DNA of 7,027 nucleotides, from contig JAISDK010000280.1 of the NCBI GenBank assembly GCA_031264875.1, forward strand, positions 1-7,027. Reading direction: 5' to 3'. Shown piece after piece: positions 1 through 5,567 of the stretch. The stretch is from Prevotellaceae bacterium (GTDB lineage: Bacteria > Bacteroidota > Bacteroidia > Bacteroidales > UBA932). Each line of letters starts with the position of its first letter. Positions within the stretch are counted from its first letter, which is position 1. Made by a program: the position numbers and the translations under genes. The notes under the pieces are model-generated. The model did not search any database and had not been told where the DNA came from. It saw nothing but the letters and a program-made list of their open reading frames with translations.

Positions 1-345
1 AGCCACATGTGTGGTGGACATGCATACGACTTTTGTTACCGGAGTTTTTATTTCGTTCAATGCGTCAGGCGAGGCGTTTGGTGTAAGAAGATAGTTAAAT
101 TCCACATCCGAAGCAAACTGCCATGGATTGGAAACTCTGAGCACGGTTGTATCACCGTAGCGGTACAGCGAAAATCCCTGTGCATACACGGGCTTGTATA
201 TCTCGTGTTCGCCCAGCAATATGGCTTTTTGCTGCCGTGTTCCGCAGCTTGCCGCAAGACAGAGAAACGCCGCAAGGCACACGTAAACAGTCTTTGTGCG
301 CCCTGCGGCATTATTTCTTCTGGATAACGTTTCTGTCACTTTCAC
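1..345 (-). CDS. ABC-transporter substrate-binding lipoprotein, iron-siderophore/cobalamin type (5' part only)
   Basis: This is the first 115 codons of a gene that runs off the left edge. The likely start is a GTG at 343-345 whose last bases overlap the TGA of the upstream GH123 gene (GTGA), a typical translational-coupling arrangement; a second in-frame GTG sits at 337-339. A lipoprotein signal follows: basic stretch, hydrophobic segment from about residue 20, then LAAS-C with the lipidated cysteine near residue 34. The mature N-terminus contains YAQGFSLYRYGD, VSNPWQ and, at the edge, the strand VVCMSTTHVA. From memory, this layout matches Bacteroidetes Peripla_BP_2 (BtuF/FepB-like) proteins, which bind ferric siderophores, haem or cobalamin in the periplasm and deliver them to an FecCD-type permease. 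No acidic export signal follows the cysteine, so a periplasm-facing lipoprotein is inferred. The ligand cannot be decided from this fragment. An overlapping open frame at 57-311 is a shadow. Confidence 0.8.
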   Translation of the reverse strand, partial: MKVTETLSRRNNAAGRTKTVYVCLAAFLCLAASCGTRQQKAILLGEHEIYKPVYAQGFSLYRYGDTTVLRVSNPWQFASDVEFNYLLTPNASPDALNEIKTPVTKVVCMSTTHVA

Positions 346-2060
346 TGGCGAAAGATTTTTTTAGCATCTTCAATCAGCGATTCCATATTGTCCGGCTTTA
401 CCGAACTCTTGAATACGCTCAGATCCGGCAGTGATTCACCTTTCTGCCCGTTCATTATGATTGACAGCTTCTCGAAATCCTGAATTCCTTCCATCAGGCA
501 CTCGAAGCGTATCGAACTTCTTGCTCCCGGATAAACAATAAAGGTGTCGCCGGCAGGCCAGGTTCTAAAACGCGAATCGATCAGCGGATCTTCAACCCAC
601 GAGTTGTATGCCCATCGCAGGAAACCGTCCAGTTCGTTGGCCTTCGCATACCATCCGGCATAAACGGCTTCCGCAGGATCGGAAAATGTAAACATGTTCG
701 GAAATTTATGCGCACAGCAAACGTAATAGGTGGTATTCAGACCCTTCTCCCTGCGATAAGCCAGGTCAGCGGGTTCGGGCATCGAATTTAGATCCACACA
801 CAAGTCTCTTATATATGAATATTTCTTATAACTCTGGTGATTGTCGGCAAGAGCGACGCCAAGCTCAGGCGCCTCCTTCTGCAGCAGTCCGAGAATTTCG
901 TCCATCACGGCAGGCGGTCGCTCGTCCATTGCAATATTTGTTATCCCCAGCCATTTGTTTTTGGTTAAATGCTGCACAAAGTCTCTCAGAAAAGGAGTCC
1001 ACATTTCGGCAAACTGTTTTGTACCCGGATCAGCCTTGACGGTCATCATGTTTCCCGATTTTGCATCCATATAATGCAGCTCGTTGTTCCACGGAGCCAT
1101 CGAATAGCAGTTAATCATCTTTTTAATCCCGATGTCCATCATGAAATTCACCCACCGGTCGAATACCGTATAATCGTAACTCCATGATCCGTCCGCATTT
1201 TTAGTCCATACAATCATGTCCTCGTAACCGTCGTAGCACTGATGATTCCACGGGTCTTTGTTGAGGGTAGCCGTAATGACTTTCTGACCTGCGTCGGCAA
1301 GCATTTTCATCAGTGGACGCATGGCTTTGAAATGTTCATCGCTCCAAAGCACAAGGTTCTCCGTTCTGGCAACGGCAGAGGGATGCTGCCACAAATCAAG
1401 ATGATATTTCCATTTTGAAGCCGCAGGCAGAGTTTTGTCACACACCTCAACTTCCAATTTCAGCTTCACCGTTACAGCTTTTGCGTTTACTCCTCGTGCA
1501 GAAACCCTGATGTCACCCCTGTATATCCCTGCATCTGCCGAATCGGGGACATTTACGGTAATCCACACGGGACGAACGCTCTTCGCATCCATATCGATAC
1601 AGTCGATATTGTCAAGCATGTCGCCGGCCAGAGACGGGGCATACTTTTTATGCGACCCGCATCCGTTTCCAAACTCGTCAGTCAGAGTATATCTGACGAA
1701 CCTCGCACTGACAGCCTCCGCCGGAATCACCGCTTTGGCCGATTTCAGTCCATTCACCTCACATTCCAGCTGATGCAGTGGCGTCGACGTCCACACAACA
1801 ATCTGTGCCGAGACGCGTTCGCCCTTCCATGCGTGGAGCTTGTGAGTTTTTGAAACATTGATCTCCGGCTCTTTATATTTGGCATAACGCACATGCGTAG
1901 AGCCAAAAGACACCTTAAATCCTTTTGATGCCCATACCGCGGTATCGGCATTCGGATCAGGGCTTTCCATAAAAGTGACATATTCTTTAATCTCTACCCT
2001 CCCCCTTAGCGTACATCCACACAACAGTGCAGACATGCAAACGATTAGTATTTTTTTCAT
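342..2060 (-). CDS. GH123/DUF4091-family glycoside hydrolase lipoprotein, candidate beta-N-acetylgalactosaminidase
   Basis: This 572-residue protein starts at an ATG 26 nt after the end of the response-regulator frame. Residues 1-16 form a lipoprotein signal (MKK, hydrophobic run, LLCG-C16); no acidic export motif follows the cysteine. Residues of about 60-210 look like the beta-rich N-terminal domain of GH123 proteins, including the pattern PVWITVNVP...AGIYRGDI. The rest is the DUF4091 catalytic barrel. It includes the pair D379-E380 in MDERP, matching the adjacent Asp-Glu used by GH123 enzymes: the Asp orients the substrate N-acetyl group and the Glu is the general acid/base. The conserved C-terminal block has RWAYNSW, WPAGDTFIVYP and EGIQDFE. 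Known family members release terminal beta-GalNAc from glycosphingolipid-type glycans, but many DUF4091 proteins are untested, so the substrate is inferred. No SusC/SusD pair is visible nearby. The gene looks more GC-rich than the genes to its right. Confidence 0.85.
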   Translation of the reverse strand: MKKILIVCMSALLCGCTLRGRVEIKEYVTFMESPDPNADTAVWASKGFKVSFGSTHVRYAKYKEPEINVSKTHKLHAWKGERVSAQIVVWTSTPLHQLECEVNGLKSAKAVIPAEAVSARFVRYTLTDEFGNGCGSHKKYAPSLAGDMLDNIDCIDMDAKSVRPVWITVNVPDSADAGIYRGDIRVSARGVNAKAVTVKLKLEVEVCDKTLPAASKWKYHLDLWQHPSAVARTENLVLWSDEHFKAMRPLMKMLADAGQKVITATLNKDPWNHQCYDGYEDMIVWTKNADGSWSYDYTVFDRWVNFMMDIGIKKMINCYSMAPWNNELHYMDAKSGNMMTVKADPGTKQFAEMWTPFLRDFVQHLTKNKWLGITNIAMDERPPAVMDEILGLLQKEAPELGVALADNHQSYKKYSYIRDLCVDLNSMPEPADLAYRREKGLNTTYYVCCAHKFPNMFTFSDPAEAVYAGWYAKANELDGFLRWAYNSWVEDPLIDSRFRTWPAGDTFIVYPGARSSIRFECLMEGIQDFEKLSIIMNGQKGESLPDLSVFKSSVKPDNMESLIEDAKKIFRQ

Positions 2061-2086
2061 CTGTATATAATTTATAATTCAATTCT

Positions 2087-2842
2087 CTACAGCGTCATCC
2101 ACTGTTTAAATTCGGCAGCTTTGTTTTTGCTTACGAAAATACGTTCGGGCGTTTCCGTATCGAGAGTTATCAGCAGGCGGCTGTCGAACCAGATAGTGAT
2201 ATTCACAAAGCTTCCCTAGGAAACGATATGCTGCTTGTTGACTCTGAGAAAATGCTTGGGATTCAGCGAATGGTTTATGCTGTCGAGCGTTTTTCTGTAC
2301 GGATATTTTTTTCCTCCCTTCAGAATGACTGTGGTTTTTTCGTCGGTAGTATAAAAGCATGAGACACTGTCCAGTGATACGGGAATAAGTTTGTCCTTCA
2401 CGGGGACAAGTATTTTTTCGGGATATTTGTCCTGTGACGGCATCAACTGTGGCAGCATGTTTAAATATTGCGCAATATCCTGCTTGTTAAGCCGCCTGAA
2501 CTTTTCCAAAGCCCTCCTGACCTCTTCGACCTCTATGGGCTTCAGCAAATAGTCTATGCTGTTGACTTTAAATGCTTCGATAGCATATTCGTCATAAGCA
2601 GTGGTAAATACGATTGGAATCTCTACCGTAACAAGATTGAATATATTGAAAGCCGAGCCGTCCGAAAGATGTATATCCATGAAAATAAGGTCAGGCAGAT
2701 TCGACGGTACCCGTAATTTGTTAACAGTTTGCTTTACGCTTTCCGTATTTCCAATTACTTCTATCTCAGGGTCGATTTCAGAAATGATTTTCTTAAGATT
2801 TGTATAGGCAGCGGTTTCATCCTCAACTATCAATACTTTCAT
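2087..2842 (-). pseudogene. LytTR-family response regulator interrupted by an in-frame amber codon
   Basis: The frame starts at an ATG 14 nt after the upstream traB/gumN-like stop and encodes a receiver domain (about residues 1-120) followed by a LytTR DNA-binding domain from about residue 145. Receiver landmarks are E7-D8, phospho-acceptor D56 in FMDIHLSDG, T80-T81 and K101-P102. Translation as read stops at TAG 2216-2218 after 208 residues, just past RVNKQHIVS. The same frame then continues for 42 residues with clear LytTR sequence (ITIWFDSRLLITL, ERIFVSKNKAAEFKQW) to a TAG at 2087-2089. With the amber as a sense codon the protein would be 251 residues, a normal length for the family. The truncated form lacks the last strands of the DNA-binding domain and probably cannot bind DNA. 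LytTR regulators usually pair with a LytS-type histidine kinase, and none is adjacent here. A point mutation, readthrough or sequencing error would all fit. Confidence 0.85.
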
Positions 2843-2856
2843 ATCGGAATATTTAG

Positions 2857-3810
2857 TCAGTTTTTCAGGTCAATTAATATGGGACGCATACTGTATCCCT
2901 TTTCTTTCAGAAGTCCAACCACACCCCGCAGGTTCTTATAGTCGGGAAGATGCATGGCGCCAACAGCAATAAACAGAGCTTCATCCCGTTTTATGAAATC
3001 GTCGATACGGTTTGCCATATTGACGTTTCGCGACCCTATTATTGCCGAATCGGAAGCGGGAGAATTTGAAGTCATTTTAAATTCGTCCTCAAGATTGACA
3101 AGTTTTTCAAAGTCCTGATTCATATATGTCACCTGTATCGTATTAAACACCTTTCTACCGGCTTCCGCAAATCCAAGATTTTCTCTTTTGCAGTAATCAT
3201 AGATATCCTTGATTCCCTGAGCCTGTTCCGACAGCGATACGGCATCGATTGCATCAAGCTGTTCGTCGATAGTCTCTATCCCCAGTATGTTCCTGGACTT
3301 TCTGTTGGCATAACTGTTCAGATTCATTTCAACAGACTGAAGCGACATTGGGTTTTCTATCAGTATATATTGCTGAACATAAAATGGCTTAATCATATTT
3401 ACCTGTTCGCCCATCATTTTGATAAAAGGGATATTCTGTATTTCATTATAAATTTCGGGTTCAAGAAGTTTGTCAAGCGTACTGTCGGGATCGCTTATCA
3501 TGAGCCTCTGCATCAGCTTGCCGGGGTTTATTTCGTTTAAATTGATTTCCAGGGCAAAATTATCACAAAGGTCAATAGCTGCATAAACCTCTTCCGGAAT
3601 CCTGAATACGGTTGAATCATAGATATGTATTGTCCCGTATAAATACGACGTTTTTTGCATGCCGTTGCCTGTAATTTCCCACAGCAGCGAAAATTTGTCG
3701 GAAGTCTCAAAGCTTTTCACCTGTTTTTTCACACAGCTGCCTGTCAGTACGACTGTTATAATTACAAAAATCTTAATTGCCGTTCTGTTAAATGTATTCA
3801 ATTCTCTCAT
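2857..3810 (-). CDS. TraB/GumN-family lipoprotein (TIKI-like putative metalloprotease)
   Basis: This 317-residue protein opens the downstream transcription unit. Its ATG lies about 40 bp past a Bacteroidetes-type promoter. The N-terminus has a basic stretch, a hydrophobic segment (about 12-23) and a cysteine at 26 (VVLTGS-C26). That is a plausible, not ideal, lipobox, and KK rather than acidic residues follow. Family landmarks are the opening LLWEITG followed by YLYGTIH (GxxH motif, H62), a conserved acidic residue in ALEINL (E88), the block IETIDEQL near 178-185, the RNVNMANRI helix (261-269) and a second GxxH, VGAMHL (H287). In TIKI proteins, the animal relatives, GxxH histidines and a conserved glutamate form the metal site. 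Bacterial members are poorly characterised, so peptidase activity is inferred. The protein probably acts in the periplasm, attached to a membrane. Co-transcription with the response regulator is likely from the 14-nt gap. Confidence 0.85.
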   Translation of the reverse strand: MRELNTFNRTAIKIFVIITVVLTGSCVKKQVKSFETSDKFSLLWEITGNGMQKTSYLYGTIHIYDSTVFRIPEEVYAAIDLCDNFALEINLNEINPGKLMQRLMISDPDSTLDKLLEPEIYNEIQNIPFIKMMGEQVNMIKPFYVQQYILIENPMSLQSVEMNLNSYANRKSRNILGIETIDEQLDAIDAVSLSEQAQGIKDIYDYCKRENLGFAEAGRKVFNTIQVTYMNQDFEKLVNLEDEFKMTSNSPASDSAIIGSRNVNMANRIDDFIKRDEALFIAVGAMHLPDYKNLRGVVGLLKEKGYSMRPILIDLKN

Positions 3811-3850
3811 ATACTAATGTTTTGATTTAACTTTTACAAAATTACCGGCG

Positions 3851-3881
3851 CAAAGGTAGCTGTTTTTTTATATCTGACAAA
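3851..3881 (-). promoter_or_regulatory. Bacteroidetes-type primary-sigma promoter of the TraB/GumN-like gene
   Basis: On the minus strand a TTTG (-33 element, 3878-3881) is followed after 19 nt by TACCTTTG (-7 element, 3851-3858), an exact TAnnTTTG match at the spacing expected for the Bacteroidetes primary sigma factor. Transcription would start near 3845, giving an A-rich leader of about 35 nt before the ATG at 3810. No Shine-Dalgarno sequence is evident in the leader, which is common in this phylum. This is the only strong consensus promoter I see in the window, and the three tightly packed genes that follow could share it. Confidence 0.8.
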
Positions 3882-3918
3882 AAACAATCATTCCGGCAAT
3901 AATTCGGTTTTTCGTATC

Positions 3919-3944
3919 AAATCAATAATCGCGATTATTGATTT
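3919..3944. repeat. 26-bp perfect palindrome spanning the engB stop codon
   Basis: Each 13-base half (AAATCAATAATCG) is followed directly by its exact reverse complement, with no spacer. It covers the last codons of engB (N-N-R-D-Y-stop) and ends three bases past the stop. As RNA it could form an AT-rich hairpin at the end of the message. In the engB direction no U-run follows, so it is not a standard intrinsic terminator; the T-run lies on the opposite strand. A dimeric-protein binding site is another possibility. Confidence 0.6.
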
Positions 3945-4521
3945 TTTCTATAAAGTTCAATATTTCCTGCTTACCTAATCCTGTTTCTGCCGATTCAATA
4001 AAAATCGGAGGCAATTCTTCCCACATTTCCGAGAGTTTATATTTGAAACTGTCTATATTCCGGTTCAGAGCGTTACTGGAGAGTTTATCTGCTTTTGTAA
4101 AAATCAAAGCAAAGGGTGTTTGATTTTCGCCCAGATTATTTATGAAATTAACATCTATATTCTGCGGTTCATGCCGTCCGTCGATAAGCAAAAAGAGCAG
4201 AGTTAACTGTTCCCGTTTCAGAATATAGCTGTTAATCATTATTTTCAATTCATCTCTTTTGGTTTTATACGTTTTGGCATATCCGTAGCCGGGCAAATCG
4301 ACTAAATACCATTCATCGTTTATCAGAAAATGGTTTATTATCACTGTTTTTCCGGGAGTAGAGGATACTTGAGCCAGTTTATGCCTGTTTGTAAGCATAT
4401 TTATTAAAGACGATTTCCCAACATTGGAACGTCCTATGAACGCATATTCTGGCAAACCTGTTTGTGGACAATGAGTATAGTCAGGACTGCTTTTGATAAA
4501 TTCTGCTTTTTTTACAATCAT
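3922..4521 (-). CDS. engB: Ribosome-biogenesis GTPase YsxC/EngB (YihA)
   Basis: This small TrmE-Era-EngA-family GTPase is needed in studied bacteria for late assembly of the large ribosomal subunit in the cytoplasm. The start is placed at the ATG 4519-4521, giving 199 residues. The frame can be extended to a TTG at 4546-4548, but the ATG fits the usual EngB N-terminus (MIVKKAEFI) and has AAGGAA six bases upstream. Counted from that ATG, the motifs are G1 GRSNVGKS (30-37), the G2 threonine in SSTPGKT (53-59), G3 DLPGYG (75-80), G4 TKAD (142-145) and G5 SAE (177-179). All are intact and the length is normal. It follows rpoD by about 73 nt from this start with no evident promoter in between, so co-transcription is likely. 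Its last codons form a perfect palindrome. Confidence 0.95.
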   Translation of the reverse strand: MIVKKAEFIKSSPDYTHCPQTGLPEYAFIGRSNVGKSSLINMLTNRHKLAQVSSTPGKTVIINHFLINDEWYLVDLPGYGYAKTYKTKRDELKIMINSYILKREQLTLLFLLIDGRHEPQNIDVNFINNLGENQTPFALIFTKADKLSSNALNRNIDSFKYKLSEMWEELPPIFIESAETGLGKQEILNFIEKINNRDY

Positions 4522-4527
4522 CAGAGT

Positions 4528-4533
4528 TTCCTT
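4528..4533 (-). promoter_or_regulatory. Ribosome binding site deciding the engB start
   Basis: AAGGAA lies six bases before the ATG at 4519-4521. It supports that ATG over the TTG 27 bases upstream, which has no comparable site. Confidence 0.5.
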
Positions 4534-4594
4534 TTCGGAAAAAGTCAATATTCTCTAAAAAAGACATTTTAAAATATTGAAAATCCCGATTTAC

Positions 4595-5455
4595 CTATCC
4601 TAAATATGATTTCAAGAGCTTACTTCTCGAACTGTGTCTCAGTCGTCTGATAGCTTTTTCCTTGATTTGTCGAACCCTTTCTCTTGTCAAACTAAACTTT
4701 TCGCCAATTTCTTCGAGAGTCATTTCCTGTGTACCTATACCGAAAAAATATTTCACAATGTCCCGTTCACGTTCAGTAAGAGTAGCCAGAGCTCTGTCTA
4801 TTTCTTTCGACAGAGATTCGTTCAACAGACCTCTGTCAGCATTTGGAGAATCATTATTCACAAGTACGTCAAGCAAACTGTTGTCTTCGCCATCGACAAA
4901 AGGAGCGTCAACGGAAACATGCCTGCCTGAAACCCTGATTGTGTCCGAAACTTTTTCCTGCGGAATATCGAGTATAACCGACAATTCTTCCGACGAAGGA
5001 GTTCTTTCATTTTCCTGCTCGAATTTAGCAAGAGCTTTGTTTATTTTATTCAGCGAACCTACCTGATTGAGAGGCAAACGTACAATTCTCGACTGTTCAG
5101 CCAGAGCCTGTAGGATGGACTGCCGAATCCACCATACAGCGTAAGAAATGAACTTGAAACCGCGAGTTTCATCAAATTTTTCGGCAGCCTTAATCAGTCC
5201 CAGATTGCCTTCATTGATTAAATCGGGCAAACTCAATCCCTGATTTTGATATTGTTTTGCCACAGAGACTACAAAACGCAGATTGGCACGAGTCAATTTC
5301 TCCAGCGCTTCCTGATCGCCTTTTTTGATTCGTTGCGCCAATTCCACTTCTTCTTCAACAGAAATCAGTTCTTCGCGACCGATTTCCTGCAAATACTTGT
5401 CAAGGGAAGCGCTTTCCCTGTTTGTAATTGATTTTGTTATTTTAAGTTGTCTCAT
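4595..5455 (-). CDS. rpoD: Primary sigma factor RpoD (Bacteroidetes sigma-ABfr type)
   Basis: This 286-residue sigma-70 factor directs RNA polymerase to housekeeping promoters. It lacks region 1.1 and the long non-conserved insert of proteobacterial RpoD, as is normal for Bacteroidetes. Region 1.2 is DKYLQEIGREELIS. Region 2 includes LRFVVSVAKQYQNQGL, DLINEGNLGLIKAAEKFD and the promoter-melting/-10 block FKFISYAVWWIRQSI. Region 3 starts near RIVRLPLNQ. Region 4.2 carries the helix-turn-helix MTLEEIGEKFSLTRERVRQIKEKAIRRLR. The protein ends in LLKSYLG, the expected C-terminus, before a TAG stop, so it is full length. The ATG at 5453-5455 fits the family start (MRQLKI). It lies 112 nt after htrA. 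I saw no clear TAnnTTTG promoter in that gap, which holds a strong stem-loop. The product would itself read the promoter at 3851-3881. Confidence 0.97.
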   Translation of the reverse strand: MRQLKITKSITNRESASLDKYLQEIGREELISVEEEVELAQRIKKGDQEALEKLTRANLRFVVSVAKQYQNQGLSLPDLINEGNLGLIKAAEKFDETRGFKFISYAVWWIRQSILQALAEQSRIVRLPLNQVGSLNKINKALAKFEQENERTPSSEELSVILDIPQEKVSDTIRVSGRHVSVDAPFVDGEDNSLLDVLVNNDSPNADRGLLNESLSKEIDRALATLTERERDIVKYFFGIGTQEMTLEEIGEKFSLTRERVRQIKEKAIRRLRHSSRSKLLKSYLG

Positions 5456-5493
5456 TTATCTTATCTTACTTTGCTCAATAATTTTTTTATCAC

Positions 5494-5533
5494 GAAAGCC
5501 GGACTTCAATTTTGCAATTGAATTTCGGCTTTC
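5494..5533 (-). other. 40-nt imperfect stem-loop between htrA and rpoD
   Basis: Two 18-base arms pair at 16 positions (outer GAAAGCCG with CGGCTTTC, inner TTCAATT with AATTGAA) around a GCAA loop, which is a GNRA tetraloop on the minus-strand RNA. It starts 34 nt after the htrA stop and ends 38 nt before the rpoD ATG. No U-run follows it in the gene direction, so it is not a textbook terminator. It may be an mRNA 3'-end or processing structure, or part of the rpoD leader. Confidence 0.65.
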
Positions 5534-5567
5534 AGAAAAACGTCGAAAACAGGATATTTTAACCAAT

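Noticed and set aside
57..311. 84-codon open frame on the minus strand starting at an ATG
   Set aside because: It is a shadow of the substrate-binding lipoprotein, whose frame carries a lipobox and family sequence and stays open to the window edge.
2106..2360. 84-codon open frame on the minus strand overlapping the regulator
   Set aside because: It is in a different frame from the LytTR domain and has no recognisable protein pattern; the real coding continues in the regulator frame through the amber codon.
2087..2842. Genome-wide reassignment of TAG to an amino acid
   Set aside because: rpoD ends at TAG right after the family-typical LLKSYLG, and htrA also ends at TAG at the expected place, so TAG works as a stop here.
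3919..3944. Palindrome as an intrinsic terminator of engB
   Set aside because: The T-run lies on the plus-strand side only; in the engB direction the sequence after the dyad is GATACG.
4522..4548. TTG start extending engB by nine residues
   Set aside because: TTG starts are uncommon, the extra residues do not match the family, and the downstream ATG has an AAGGAA site.
4634..5066. Plus-strand open frames opposite rpoD
   Set aside because: They are antisense to a fully conserved sigma factor and resemble no protein family.
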